Below are positions 11,901 to 26,085 of a DNA stretch of 64,000 nucleotides, one piece after another. The notes below the pieces were generated by a model that was not told the DNA's origin, ran no database searches, and saw only the letters and a list, made by a program, of their open reading frames with translations. The position numbers and the translations under genes were made by a program. The DNA lies in the NCBI GenBank assembly GCA_037833965.1, contig AP031351.1:25308501-25372500 (forward strand). The letters run 5' to 3'. Position 1 is the first letter of the stretch. Each line of letters begins with the position of its first letter. This DNA comes from Marchantia polymorpha subsp. ruderalis. Its lineage: Eukaryota > Streptophyta > Marchantiopsida > Marchantiales > Marchantiaceae.

Positions 11901-14900
11901 TGGTTCAAGAAACCACTACTGTGCTTTCTCCTTGTGAACAAAAACTCACCTGAAAATCTAACTGTTTGGTAACGGAAAGGGTACGCCGTAAGACTTCTTC
12001 CTGCATTCGTGCATCTGGATCATCGTATGCACGGACAAGCATGGGCAGCACACTAGATGCAAGCACCTCTGGTCCCACCTGCAAAGCTTAACGTCAAAAT
12101 TCACTGAAAATGCTTAATCTGTGTGGCTTCAAGTTCAGACATTCTCCCTGATCCCGCTATTGAAATCTTAAGTATACTATTCATAGGATAAACGCAGATA
12201 CCAGGTAACGCTATCTTCATGGCGTCACAACTACTGTTCGGCCAAATAAACGGAAATCTGAGAATCACTTTACCCGGCAAAAAAATCCATCACAAGGAAA
12301 TCTCGTAAAAACTTCAAAACACAACCGAACCAACTCAAATTTATTCCTTTCAATAATGTGGGGAAGGGAAAAACAATGTTCACCATCAACATCTTTCATT
12401 AATTTTAGACGCAGATTTGTACCTTGTTAATCAGAAGTCCTGCATGTTTAACTAGTAACAAAAGTGTGTCTCCATGAGCTGAGCTAAGTACGGGAAGAAG
12501 AGATGGCAAAGTTGATAGCATGAAGTCGTTTTTATCCTGTAAGAACATCAACACTTAACGTTAGAAGCCAATGGCGGTTGCATGGAGACTGATGATCAGC
12601 CCCCTGATTCAAGCAAAGAATGCGGGGAGGGGGGGCAGGGGGGGCGGGGGGTGCGGTTGGGGGTGTTTAGATGTCACACGAATGGTGAATATACGATGGT
12701 AGTGACATCTAAACCCCAATTGTATATCTACCGCCAATTGAGAATTTTTCACAGATGCAAAAGTTGACAGCTGGGTTATAAAAGATAATTTCGTTAGTAC
12801 TGCTTTGCGCTAACTGAAGAGCAAGGCAATCTCGAAACGCCAAACATGTCATCGTTTGCTGAACACTTCAAATCCTAATTCCACAACGACCATCTCTGGG
12901 GTACCTGAGACTCAGCTATGGTGAGAACCATAGGTAACACCATAGGCTGCATGACTTCATTACGAAGCTCAGCACAGAGAGGCACCAGCACCTTCACAAT
13001 CAAATAAGATGACTACATTAAAATACAATTTCAAGGACCACAAAGCACAATCCTCTCACATAATTTTGTACGTCGTGAAGCTTAAAACATGATAACATCG
13101 AGAAAAAAGAACTGGCATGAATCAACTGCCAGTAACATGAAGAGGAGGGTCAAGCGAGAGATCAGACCTTGTATCTGAGGACACGTGCATCAAAGCCTGT
13201 CCACATTTCGCCTAGTGCTTTCAGAAAATCCGATTTTTGCATATTATCTCTCTCCTGAGAGTGGACGAAAGCGCAACAAATCACATGCTTGATAAACATA
13301 AAACAGTGCACATTTGAGCCTGATTCTCTCTCCCACTAGACTTACGTAGTTCAACGCTGGACAGGAAGGCCTTTAAATTCCCGTTGGAAATTCTGAGAAG
13401 AAATAATATCAGGAACCAGCTCTACACTCTATTCACCTTTGATCGTCAACTCTGGACAGTTCAAATTTCGTGGGATAGACAGGTTCCAGCAGTGATAGAA
13501 TTTTAGAACGAAGCATTAGCCTAGTTTGAGGTTAACTCTTTGAGGTTCTCTGTTCAGATCATCAAAGAATTGAACTCAAACTCGGCCAGTGCTTTGCTTC
13601 TCAATTGTCGATAGAGAGTGTCGACATTCTTGAATCATCGCAGTTCAAATTCTTATTCTATATCTACAAATATTGCCAAGACCAATTTGGACGTTTCTAG
13701 AGGTACCGACATTATTCAGTCAGAAGAAGAAAGAAAGGATCATACAACCAGTCTGAAAGATAGAGGTCCATGAAATTTCAACCTTCAATCACCGCAGCAT
13801 TGAAAATTTTACAAGTTCAACTTTCTTCGAGTTCAAAGTTAAAAGTTAAAAGTCTCAGATGCGTCGGCTCTCATGAAGAATGGCAACTCAGTATCAAAAT
13901 GACTTAAGACTTTTTCTCTATTAATCAGGTTAACCCTGCTTTAAGTATGAAAACCACAGAACGCGCAAGCTGGCTGAGCTTGCTATTAAGAAGGTATTCG
14001 TCACTTGGGGTAGAGTGGATAGAAGAAGAAAACGAGACAGGACTGACTCAGATTGACGAGGGTCTCTCTTGCAGTGAGCTTTTATGCATCATTACTTGAG
14101 AGTTTCCAGGAATCAACCAAGAAACCCTCTATCATCCACTAAGGTCGAAAAAGATAGTCAAGTTCACGACATTCACGAAGGATGAAAAGCTTCGTCTAGT
14201 GTTAAACCACATAAGCATCGAAAAGCACAGCCAGATGTCTACGTTGGAAACTGCGTAACAGCCCGACTTATCGTATTGACATACTTACCAGCATGTGATC
14301 AAGAAACCGAAGTGCACGCAATCGAGTGTCGTTACGGAAGTAAGCCGAGCCTGTCAAGCAATAAACACAGAACGTGTAAATGAACAATTATCAGCGACAA
14401 AGCTTGTGATCGTATTAAAACTTTTGACAGAGTCCTGCTCTACGACGACTCCAGGTCCTAAGTCAAGCCGCGACAAGCGGAAACGCCGCTGAGTTGGCCC
14501 TCAAACTAAATTGGGACAAATTGCCATCAGTAACAATCATCAAAAGGTACGTAGCTATATGGTAACAGAAGATTGACCAGGCTTCTTCTCTGAGATAAAT
14601 CAAACAGACTAATCTCAGAGAATCAGGAATGAACGGCTTGACTTAGTGTCTTGGTACCATAAAAGAGTGGAATACCTTCGGATTGCTAAAGGAAAATATC
14701 GTACATCTAACGATTCGCAAACCACTCAGGAAATAATAACGCCATCATTTCTATCTTGAACAGCTACAGCTAGCTATAGGTCAAAATAAGAACCTACTTG
14801 TGAAATCCATCGCGCTTGGTCTTGCTAGTTCATCAGGGTTTAGCATTCGGCGCAGGTCTTGTAGCAAATCTGACGGTAGTCCAACGAAATTCTCACTCGA

Positions 14901-17385
14901 TAGATATGTGAGAGTATTAGTGTACTGCACGGTGCACAAAATCTCAATGAGTAAAGAAATAGCAAGTTCTGTTTCACGAAAGAAAAGAAAAGTAGGACCA
15001 TCGTATAGGCACTTTCATATAAGGGAGATAAAAAGCACCTACTGTTCTGAGGTTATTGTTACATTGAAGAAGAGAACGTTGTGTGATAAGATGAAATGCC
15101 ACACAGGCAAGACCAAAAACATCTGTAGATGTTCGAGCCGCAGACCCTGGACGAGAGAGCTCTGGTGCAGCATACTCCAGCAGAGGTTGCAAAGGCATCA
15201 CGTTCTCCTCCACGTCATAATCCTGGTGGCCATTAAAGTAGACAAAGCATTGAACTTCCTATGAGCTTCATAATGTCAATGTAGACGTCCATTCAACTGA
15301 CTTGGCTTGAAAGTGAACTGTACTCATCAGCAAATGCTTGTCAAAGCCTGAAAGACCATAAGCCCAGCTTAATATGAAAGGCAGCGGTAGATTCGTTGTT
15401 CGTTTAGCTATAAATCAAGTAGTGTTTGTTCTTGATATGTTGAGCGTCTTCAGTTGACAAGCCACGAAGATATTTAACTGAAGCTTGATGAGAAACGACT
15501 TTACGGCTTTGCTCAAGAAACAGTAGCGAAGACTGGCTTAGGCCATTCTTTGCAAGTCTTGTCGTGTAAGAGAGGTTTACTATATATATTGAGTCTAAAT
15601 GGAGTCAGAAGACTACAAATCTTACCGGGTAGTGGAAGGCTGGTCCACCGTGACTGTCGTTCACACGTTGTTCTGTACTAATAGCAAAACCAAAACCTGC
15701 CAACTTCCAGGCTCCACTAGAGGTGATGTAAACTGCCTGCAGGCATCACCCAAAGAAAAACGTTTGAAATTCGGAAATGTCAACCATCAAGAGCAATACA
15801 AATTTGCACTCAATATTCGTTACGCTTTCCCATTTCTTTGTCACAATATCATGAGTTCCAATTCACCTACGTCATGAATGTAGAGTGTAACATTTTCTCG
15901 ACACCGAACTTCAAGGGAAGAATGTACATCACATGCCAATCTGAGTTATATGGGGGGGACAACGGAGTGGCCCCGATGCACGCATGTAATCAGCTAGATT
16001 GATTTCAGGATCTTCATTCCACAATAGATTCAAATTCTCTGTAAATCAGACCCTGAAATGCTTGAAAATACCTCCGGTGATATGGCCCGATGAATAAGGT
16101 GTGCATTATTGTGTAAAAAGCCAAGTGTCTCTGCAAGCTGCAGCAGGCCATGCTTGATTTCCAGCTGGCCCAATTCCTGCATATTTTCATTTTCAATAAA
16201 TTAAATGAGGAACAAATTACAGCTCAAATAATGTGGACATAATGAACAGCTTCGTGTGAATACCGTCTAGCTATGATCAAGAATACATTCTGGGTATCGC
16301 TCTCTTCGACAATGACTATGCTTCCCAAGCCAGTAAGCTTAACGGCGCCTGACGGGAGCTGAAGGAAGCAACCGTGACGATCGGATCGGATTTAGGAACA
16401 GTATCAAATTTCCAATAAACTCTCGTATAAACACAGGAGTGTGCTAAATGCGCTAGGCCGCCCACCCTCTAACCCGCCGTCCATCTTCAAGCCCAGGTTG
16501 ATATTTCTTCTGTGGAAAGAGCTGATCATCGCAAGCTAGACTTCGCTACAAATCGAAGGAGCACCGTGCACCCAATTCTCTCACATACCAATTCCCGCAA
16601 CTACTTTTCTAATCCCAAGTGTTCGAAGTTGTTTCAGAGTGATGAGATATGCTAACCCTCACCTCACTCCCTTGTCATCTTGCCAGGATTCTTGTCCGGA
16701 TCTACTTTCTCATTTCCAAAACCACCAACACTTGAGAATTCGTCCGTGGCACTCTCAACAGTCTTGAGTGGAATAAATCAAGAATCGGAGATCAAAGAAA
16801 AGTTAATTAGGCAGCTGAAGTGCCAATGCTAACTGAGCTAAGGCAGGAGAAAAAGTTCGAGATAAAAGACGGCAAGGTGGAAAGTGGACTAACCAGGTTT
16901 TGTAATTCCTTTGGCGTGTTGCCTACATTCTCCAGTCTACCCAGTACATTGGCTACGGATGCAAAAATTGGTTCCGTTACCATAGCCATTGCACCCTTGC
17001 TTTCATCAAGCCCTTGGATCACCCTAACTACTCCCGGGTGTCTCAATCTCATTAACTGTGCCGCATCCGCTCTCACGATATCCAAAAACGCATCCTCGGC
17101 AGCTTTCGATATGCCCGCTCTCAGTCTCAGATCAATCAGCGACTTCTTGTCCAGAACCCATACACAAACTTCCGGATTATGAATCTGCATGGCTTTATTT
17201 CTTGGTCTTCCCGTGAAGAGTTTCCATATCAGTCCTGGACCCCCAGATCCTACTTGGTCTAGAAGTTCATAATCCTGTAGAGGTTTGGGACCCGTTACTT
17301 CCTGAACCGTACTCTGCACAGTCTTCTCAATCACTGCTGCCGTCTTGGCCAGCGCCTGCCTGAAAGACTTCATATCGAGAGACAT
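8960..17385 (-). CDS. SCYL2: SCY1-like protein 2 (SCYL2), protein pseudokinase of clathrin traffic
   Basis: Fourteen exons join in phase with GT-AG borders: 16894-17385, 16072-16176, 15626-15736, 15043-15222, 14798-14924, 14289-14350, 13168-13254, 12905-12991, 12423-12536, 11950-12078, 11588-11650, 11084-11245, 10115-10233 and 8960-9851. They give 909 residues, the usual length for plant SCYL2. I chose the start at [10 protein letters not shown] because it matches the plant family N-terminus, although an in-frame ATG lies five codons upstream. The kinase-like domain spans roughly residues 40-320. It has a loose glycine loop (GSGGPG, 46-51), HRA in place of HRD (about 193) and GFG in place of DFG (213-215), so it is probably catalytically inactive. 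HEAT-like helices follow ([20 protein letters not shown]). The low-complexity tail holds DPF at about 775 and DFGDFF, which resemble adaptor and clathrin binding motifs. Known family role: clathrin-coated vesicle transport at the trans-Golgi network and endosomes. Confidence 0.93.
12615..12714. repeat. G-run followed by hairpin inside a SCYL2 intron
   Basis: Within the intron at 12537-12904 the plus strand has clustered runs of G (about 12618-12663) that could form a quadruplex. An inverted repeat follows: GTTTAGATGTCAC at 12665-12677 pairs with GTGACATCTAAAC at 12702-12714, and the flanking GGGG and CCCC extend the pairing. In the SCYL2 transcript the G-run would be C-rich. It could be a small inserted element; no target duplication is evident. 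Confidence 0.7.
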
Positions 17386-18250
17386 TTTGCATGAGCGCAC
17401 GTGCTCGGCGATCGGCTCTACGACTCAGCTCTCCTTCCCTCCTCTGCTTGATTTGTTCAAATCCAACCGAGGCCCGGCACATCCAAAACAGAATTGCCCT
17501 ACTCGAGCAGGCAGAGACGAGAGACAGCGAGCGCGAGAGTGGAGGAGAAGGAGAGAGGGAGAAGAGGGGAACGGTGATGAATTTTACGAGTGATGTTTAC
17601 TTTTCGTCCGCGTTAGACCTCTTGCGGGGAAAGGACCAAGTCGAGAACCACTTTACTGAATTATAAAAAAATCACGTCAGAGTGACTTTCTGCTCCCTCC
17701 GAGTTCCAACTCGTTCCGTTGGTCGATTTCCTCGATTCCGTTCAGAGACCTAATCGATCGTCCATCTCTTGCTCGATCACTCCCCTCACCACTCTCTCAC
17801 TCGCCTGCCTGCCTGCCTCGAACATCAGCAACAAAGCTCCACGAGATCCCAGAAGATCCCATTCCCCTCCCCTTCAGTCCAGGCCCTTGACCAGTCTCCG
17901 CTCCCGCGAGCTCAAACTAGCACATGCGCAGCTTCGGGTATGGGACGCGCGTCATGCTCATGGCTGGACGGTACCTCCAGACTTGCCCAAGCCCGTGTTC
18001 GGGCAGCCGCACCACTCTCCGTAATCTAGCATGACGATTCCCCGTCTCCCGCTCGGGCAAATCGGCGGAAATTCACTTCTCCTTCGCTGAAATGAACTCT
18101 CTCCGTCAAGTCAACTGCAGTACAGTGGAGTTGTAAGGGCCACGGACACAGCATGTCTCGGACTCTTCGGTGAACAGACACTTCTGCTTCTGCGAGATTA
18201 GTTAGTTAGCTCTAGATCGTAGCGTGACATAAGACGGAGAGTTGGCTAAA
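17386..18250 (-). promoter_or_regulatory. Probable SCYL2 5' leader and promoter region
   Basis: The DNA directly upstream of the SCYL2 start is GC-rich and pyrimidine-rich, then turns sharply AT-rich beyond about 18250. I infer promoter and leader from position only; no TATA box or named element stands out. Short open frames on the plus strand here look like composition artefacts. Confidence 0.4.
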
Positions 18251-20050
18251 ACACTTGAGAAAAATGTGTTCGAACACAACCTGATTATCCGGAGCCTCCT
18301 AATTTCCGGGAGCTTATTCAGGTTTCTTCTTTTACAATATGGTCTTTGTAATAAGGTGAATCGATTTCCTTGGAGCTAATTCTGTCCATCTTCACACACA
18401 CCATATGGAATCTCATGGAGTTTAACGCATTTCGAGTTGTAATTATTCTTTTTCTCACTAAAAATTATTCCCGTGGAGAAATAGGAAATGTGACCGGTTT
18501 GTCTAAAATGCTCAAGAGTTCATGTTTGCATTATCAAAAAAGGTCCATGTTCATATCTGTGTGTGTATAAAAATATGATTCTTTTACATTTATGTATCCT
18601 TTGATGACGATCTGAAATGTGTAGACTAGGATTTAGAATACGACATATATCTGACTGAAACTTTCTGTATTAACATTACATGGATTTAAAAATTACCATG
18701 AAAACAAGATAGTGGATTGGTGACATCGCCATATGTCCTATTCCACAAAACACACAAAATATTGAATTGGTCACATCTCCATATGTACTATTCCACAAAA
18801 CACACAAGTAGAGCCGATGGATGGAAAATTATATGGAGAAGGCTGATTTTTATTCATGATTTTCTTGTACTCTTCACGAAGAAACACAGTGTAATGCATT
18901 TCGTACTTAGATATATGATTGGCGTGGATGAATCTTGCATGTGATAGAGCTAATCACTAGGAAAGTTTAACGCACTTCCGTGCGAGAACGCACAAACGCA
19001 GCCAACTGGTTCATCATTACGAACTAAGTTCATGTAACACGTTAGGCTTTACAATAAAACTCTAAAAAGTATACCCAAGAGCTTTTGTGAGCTCTCTTAT
19101 CTCACAACAATCTACCAGCTGATGTCTAGGAGAGTGTAACCTACCCAAACCTTTAAAAAAACTCATAATATGGATTTCTCTCTCTAGATTAGAGAGAACT
19201 ATAACTAAGTTCGTAGTCTAACAATGATAAAATAAAAATATAAAGCAAGATTGGTTACATTTTTAACATGTGCTACTTTGCCCAACCGGTAAAGAGTCTC
19301 AATGTTATTGAAAAATTCTCCAAGAAATAAGTTTGGTTAGTGCATCAGTTTGATTAAATTTTCCAATAAGCAATGAAGTAAAATATAATAAATTTTAATA
19401 TTCTTAAGATAATAAAAAATATAGTTCACAATTTTCTATTGCACTTATTTTTTAAGTTAACAAATACATGTTCATCTTGACCATAGCTAGAGCAAAAATA
19501 TTTTAGTTCATATCATGAAATTGACCTACACAATCAATTATGAAGTCTTAGAGCGGTACTAGTTGTGCTTTTTCCAACTTTGAAGTCATAGTAACATAAT
19601 ATATAGCAAAAGTTTTGAGAGATTCTCTTTCATTTTTGTCAACATTAATTGTATATATTCTTTCGCTTATCAATGCTACTTTTTGATTTTTTCACTTTAA
19701 GCGTTGTTCTGAATCTTATGTGAAAAATCTCCTTAATCTTGGTCTATTTTGATCTTCCTTTAAGATATTCTTTCAATTGAATCTTTTATCTATGTTAGAG
19801 TTGTTATCCGCAATTTTTTGACAAAAATGCATTACCCGTCTTGTTTCCAAAAGTTTGTATTCATTATATTTTGTGAAATATTATACTAAAATTTCATGAA
19901 TATCATTTCATGGATTTGAGCCGACTCACTTTTTGTCAAGTTGTGTTGTTTTGGACAAACATTTGTTCTTTAGATCACAAATTTAACTAAAGTTCAACTC
20001 ATTCTAATGTCAAATGAGTTTTTCACTTTCCGTGATCATACTGAAAATAC
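18251..20050. other. AT-rich repeat-derived intergenic DNA
   Basis: No gene is supported. A 50-bp direct repeat occurs at 18716-18807, anchored by CATATGT and TATTCCACAAAACACACAA in both copies. A stretch at 19033-19223 begins TGTAACAC and ends TCTAACA, like a short LTR, but I see no matching flank duplication or partner copy. Confidence 0.5.
18716..18807. repeat. 50-bp tandem duplication
   Basis: Two adjacent units, starting ATTGGTGACATCGCCATATG at 18716 and ATTGGTCACATCTCCATATG at 18766, both end TATTCCACAAAACACACAA. They differ at a few positions. The duplication lies in non-coding AT-rich DNA. Confidence 0.85.
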
Positions 20051-20133
20051 ACAACACACATATTTGCTATTTTATTTACTTGTGAATTTCCAAACATATC
20101 ATATTCAAGATAAATAATGTTATCAACGTCCAT

Positions 20134-20403
20134 ATGCACAATGTGTTTGCCATGCTACAACAGTTGCAACAAGAACATGGTAGTCTAAAAAATGTCATGA
20201 AAGAGCTCCAAGTTGCTCACGGTCTAATTGATGTTTCAATTTTCAAAGCAAAGTCAATTCCACAAGCGTATAAAAAACCTCAAGTAAGCTTGCTAGAAAA
20301 GTTCGAAAGAAATAGTACAAAACTTCAAGATTTTTTGACATCAACAACAGATTTAATTCACACGTATCAAACAAAATTATGTAAACTTGCTAAAAAAGTT
20401 TGA
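20134..20403 (+). mobile_element. Possible Ty3/gypsy gag-like fossil fragment
   Basis: A 90-codon open stretch carries a coiled, glutamine-rich start and then KKPQVSLLEKFERNSTKLQD. This resembles the P-x-x-F-x-G-x-x-x-x-x-x-F region of Ty3/gypsy gag proteins. No LTRs, primer site or pol can be tied to it, and the surroundings are heavily decayed. It is a short, old fragment and the family call is tentative. Confidence 0.3.
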
Positions 20404-23400
20404 CAAAAAATATACAAAACTACAAAAGAAATTAATCAAGTTCTTGGCTTGTCTTCTATCATCAATCACACAAATAGACAATAGAAAATTCAAAAGTCAA
20501 ATTTATTGAAGTCAAGTTCCCTCACAAGAATTGCATTATTTTTGTTTTTGTCATTATTGAAAAAGAATTTTTGACCTCAAACAAATCTTGGAAGAATTCA
20601 GCACAAAAATGGAAAAAAGAGTTTGAACCTTTATAGTAACAACAAAACTTTCAACACTACTACTACACTACATTGCGTTCAGCTTGAAGCAATATGACTC
20701 TTATCGTCACGTTTTGATGAGAAATGTTAGAATTTATCAAAATCTTGTTTGTGAACTGGTTTAAAGTAAGTATTTTATAAGAGCCATTATTCAAACAACT
20801 GATTACAAGAACTGGCTCAAGCTACAACAAGAGCAAGGAATACTCGTAACATCATATACTACAAATTACATAGCTCTAGCATGACAAATATCTTCAAGCA
20901 TTTTGACCTAAGAGTTCATGCAATTTGGCAAAGTGTAAGTTAACCAAAGAATGCAAAAAAATGGTTTCGCATTGAACACTTGTGCTTTTATCACATAGAT
21001 AAGAATCACATCTCAAAGAATTGCTCTTGTGAAATCTCAAGATTAAAGTTGTAAAATTTTTATACATATCAAGCATTTTTTAGCGCAGAGACAAAAAAAT
21101 ATAGTTGAAACACAACAACGGCTATCCATATTATGAAGCATGAGGTCGACAAATCAAATCCTATACTATATCATGTGTAGGTCTTGGCAAAGTAAGATAA
21201 AATATCTTTTACTCTAGATTAAAAAATAAACCATTGTTGGTATCTCTCATTTTCAGAGTTTATGTTTCCATCTTCAAATGAACTTCTCTATAAACCCAAG
21301 TGTTTACACCATCTCTCTAAAAACTCTCATTGATCTATTTACTTTGTAAGTTTTCATTTATATGATTTCTCCATTAAAAACAAAAGATTTGTTTGATACT
21401 TACACTCTTGATGATAATTTTTATTTGCCTCTACTACATCAATAAAAGTTGATTTTGGTTGAACATGAAAAACTTGAACTTAAAATTGAATTTCCATCTC
21501 TCAAACTCTTTGTCTCTCTATTTTCACGCTCTCTAGTGCAAAGATTTTATCTTCCATGGTCTGCTACTTGATATAATCATCTACTATAATCATCATCATC
21601 TACTATCGCTTTGTTCAACTCTTTCATCTTCGTCATGATAGTATTGAGAACCTCATTCATATTGACAAATGTTTCAATACTTTCTTTCACCCACTATAAT
21701 ACAAGGTAAATATAATAACTATCTAAACTTTCAACAAAGTAGTCAAAACAGTTTTAGTTAATTTTATAAGAGTTCTCTAACACTCTTCTTCATAATTTTT
21801 CACAAGAAATTATCTCCACAATCTATCATGTTAATATATTGTTCTAATATCTACATTAATGTTGAATCAAATCTAGACGATGATTTGTTATTCAAATTCA
21901 TGAAACAATTAGCATAGAATGTATATAGCATAATTTCAAGTCTCTCCATAACTAGCTATTGGAAATATCAATGACACTATTGACTTCATCACTTTTGTCA
22001 TAAAATTTACAACTCAACAAGCCAGAAGGTACATCCAAAAATAATGTTTTTCCATCTAACAAACATGAATTTCAAATAGATTTGGAATGAGCAAATGAGG
22101 CATTGAATTAATATCAAACATCTCAATATCTGCAAACCCACAAATTTTTTTCCATTCTTTTTACATGTTTATCAATGACCTCTACCAGCCTATATACTCA
22201 CTCAAAAAATGCACTTTATCAACACTCATTTGTTATTTCATGAGGAATAATCTACACGTAAGAAAAGTACAAAACAAACTTGAAATCATTGAAACGCTAG
22301 GATTTAGAGATAAGTTCATTCAAAAATGAAACATAAACACTAAAGATGAAATATCTTGAATAGATATTTCACTTTTATATGGAAGTCCTTATATAGATAT
22401 TTCAAATACATACACAAAGATAAGGTCTTTTGCCAACCACCCAATCTCTTCCTGATGGATTGGTGACATGACAAAGCACACGGATTGATTGTGTGTCGTT
22501 TCCAACTAGCAAATTCAATATTTATCTCACAAGTACACGGATTGATGACGTGTTTTTTTAACTACCACATTCAACTAGTTCACGGATTGCTGACGTAGCA
22601 TTGTGAATATATCACTATTTTCTAATTTATTCAATCTTGTGTGAACTCTACTTTAATTTTATCTATTGAATATATTTTCATCATGTCAAGACAAAAAATT
22701 AAGACTTTTTAATGTCTTGTAATTTTTTTAACTCATTGAGAAAAAATTATAAAGTGATAGTAATCTTACATGTAATTGCAATTTATAGCATATAATCAAT
22801 CAAATTCCTTGCATATCTATGAAATTAAATGTTTAATCTTACTTTTATTAAGTATGGAGATATAAGTCAACCAAAATTATTTTTTAAACAATTATTATCA
22901 ATCATAGATTTGTCATTCATTTCAAAATTTTTTTTAATAATCACATTGAAAAAAAAATTAATGACATGAATTGTGATATTAATTCTTTTTAGTTCACGTG
23001 AATTGCAATATTTTTTGTTCAATTTTATATGATAAAGTAGATTGATTCAACTTATTTTGTATCTTTTTCAACACTATTTTGTTGCGACTCTTAAAAACAT
23101 AGTGTTATTTTAAGTTATAAAATATGATGAAATGATTAATATTTTCTTTGACATTTTACAATAACTTCTAAACTCTTCAGCTATTTGTCATACTTCATAT
23201 GTAAATTTTTCATCTTGTGTTCAACATAATTATAAACTTGTACTTTTCAACTATGAAAAGTTGTAAAGATCTTGAACTTTAGTGCAAAAAAATAAATTCA
23301 CTTAAATTTTGACTAATCATCAATTAGTGATACAAAATATAACTTTTCAATTATCGGAATTTTGAAAGAAGTATTTTAATGTTATAATCAATGACATCTT

Positions 23401-24060
23401 TGAATTTTTTAATTCTAACATCAAAAGCTTTTATATGATGCTTGTTCAGAACACAATGTTCATAAAAATCTCAGTCAACTTTATCTATGCAAGATGACAA
23501 GCTCCCATTGACAAGAAATGTTAAAACTATTACTCATGTGTCGTAATATGTCTGTATCTTGAATTTATCTCTAAATCTTAAACGCTTGCTATCTATGTTA
23601 TTTTGTGTATATAGTTGACATCAAATCTATTTGAATGTTGCATTAGTTATATAGTACATTAGAGACAAAATCATCATCTATTCTTGTAACTCATGAGTCA
23701 ATGAATTACTTACAACTTTATTGTAAGTGATTGTATTCTTATCACCAATGAAGAAACACATGTCATAATGATTGATTATGTAGGCATAAAATTTTTCTCA
23801 TCATTAATCTATTCTTTAAGATTTAAACAATCAATGATTAGATCAACAAAGATATATTTTGATTTTGGAATTTTTTATTACATATTATTATTTTGAAGTT
23901 CATTTTTTTCAAGAATTTATACAAGATATTTGACAACTATTAATTATAGATTTGTTGCTCAAAGAGTTTCAATTTGTCTTTTCATTTGCTTCAACACAAA
24001 AAGATTGAAAATATAGTATCAAAATACACATAACATGATCATAAGATTTTTCAAGTTTTT
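20404..24060. other. AT-rich intergenic DNA, heavily decayed
   Basis: Only short frames are open and none shows a recognisable domain. The motif CACGGATTG followed by A/C-TG recurs three times at 22480-22600, which suggests old repeat structure. No RNA gene or host exon is visible. Confidence 0.5.
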
Positions 24061-24330
24061 CTACTGAATATAGAAGGTTTAGGTCTAAAATTTTTCCAAA
24101 TTATTCAAGTTGTCATCATTGAAGATAAAAGGGTTGGTTCTATAATTTTTTTCTAAACATGTAGCTTTCTGTTTGATTTTTTCAAAATAATTAATCATCA
24201 CATAATACATACAACATGCTTTGAAGGTTCTTGAAGTTATCGTCATTAAAGATAGAAGGCTTAAGTGTAAAATTTTACCTCGACATGTAGCTTTCAACTT
24301 GAAAATTTCAATGTGACTAATCATCAAGTA
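24061..24330. repeat. Degenerate tandem repeat, about 127-bp period
   Basis: Blocks at 24107 and 24234 share the order AAGTT-TC-TCATT, GAT-AAGG, CATGTAGCTTTC and TAATCATCA at equal offsets. A partial third copy of the GAAGGTTTAGGTCTAAAATTT block starts near 24070. The copies are diverged, so this is an old duplication with no coding signal. Confidence 0.5.
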
Positions 24331-26085
24331 AATTGTTTTAAACTATGTAATATCAAGCTACTCCAAACTTCATAATAGCTATCTTGATTTGTCAAATCTT
24401 GGATGTAGTTTCTTGCATTGTCTTTACACTTGCTTTTTTTTTTCTACTCCTTCAGTTGAATGTTTCTTTTCTTTTAAATACTTTTATTTTATATATTTAG
24501 CAAATTAATTTAGGATAATATCTAGAAATTTATCATCATATGATCTTTTGTTTAAGTTCAACACTTACCTCGCCTTCTCCCATTATCAAATTTGTATATG
24601 TTGTAAAATACTTCAAGAATATAGACAAGTGTTTTTCTTCTTCACAAGCTTGATAATCACTTTTTTGACAATAATGCATTATAGAATGCAAGTGTTTGTA
24701 CAAATATAAGTACAAACTTTGCAACAAAATCTAAGATGTGATCAAAATTAATGCGTGTTTGAGATTTGATCATTGTTCTTGTTGTTTCATAATGTATGTC
24801 CAAAAAAAATAATCAAGTTCAACAAAAGTAACAATCTTATCAAAGATCTTTTGTAGATGTTTTCAAAAGTTAGCCGTTGATGCGGGTGACTACTGTGATG
24901 GTTATCATTGATATGTGAATTGTTTTCTTGTTCTAAGATAAAAACTCATTCATTTTTTAAACTTCAAACCACATTTATACCATAAAATTTGAACATTCTT
25001 GAAAGAATATTTTTTTCATTTTCACCTAGAAGAAGCATCAATTCATCAATAAAGTTCATAAAATTCAAAATATCATATCAATTTTTAATTCCAATGCTAG
25101 ATCAACTAACAAGTTTAAAAAGTTTGCAACTTTTGGTTATCATTCCATAGTTGTTTAGTATTTACTTAATTCACAAATTAATTATGCTTCATCAATATTT
25201 TTGAATGAAGATCCCAACATATAAATCACAATATCAAGAAAATAATAAGAGAGATGAAAGCAATAGTTTGAAAATCATAATTTTGTATCAATATAATTTC
25301 TTCAACAGGAATGGAGAAACTAATTGATAGAGTTGCATAGCAAAATTTTTAATATTTCTTTTAGAAAGATTCAAAATGACCTGTTTTTGGTTGTAGGTTT
25401 TTTAATTTTAAAATAACTTGTGATTTGATTTTTTTGAAATGGTTACAAAAATGAAACCAAGAAAGATTTAAAGTTGTAAATAAAAATTTGAAAAGGTATA
25501 AATTTTACTCATATTTAAGAAAAAATAAAATTCACCTGTTGGCAATATTTGCAAATTTGAAATCCTTCAAAAAATTTTCAAAAATCTGATTATTATTTTA
25601 TTTAATTTCAATTTTTATATTTATGTACTTGCAACAAGCATCTTGTCGTCATCAATGAATATTTTATCATACCATTTTTTTGATTCAATGAATAAATTGC
25701 ACAAGAATCATCCATATAGGTTGATGATTCATTTTAATAACATATAATCAAGATTGCACTTGCAAGCAAAGAGATATGAGATAAAACTTCAAAAAAAAAT
25801 TCTATCATATGAATGAATTTGAAAAGCATATGGTAATCTAGCTTATGCATCTTTGATATTTTAAAAGTTGAATGTATGCATTACAAGAATGTTGCATATT
25901 ACAACAAAGAAAATTTGTGTTGAGTTGTAGTTGATTACAATTAAAACCAAGAGTGTTTAAAATTAAAATAGAGTTAATTTACGATGTGTTTTTTTGCCGT
26001 TGTCATGTTAGCAATTTTTGTGATTAGCGTGTGAGAAAGAAGTGTAATAATTGATGACAATATGTTAGCATTTTGTTTGCTTGTT
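24331..26085. other. AT-rich intergenic DNA
   Basis: I see nothing here beyond AT-rich, stop-dense sequence. There are no supported genes, RNAs or clear repeats. Confidence 0.5.

Noticed and set aside
19033-19223. Possible short solo LTR (TGTAACAC...TCTAACA)
   Set aside because: The ends look LTR-like but there is no flanking duplication, primer site or polypurine tract, and no second copy in the window.
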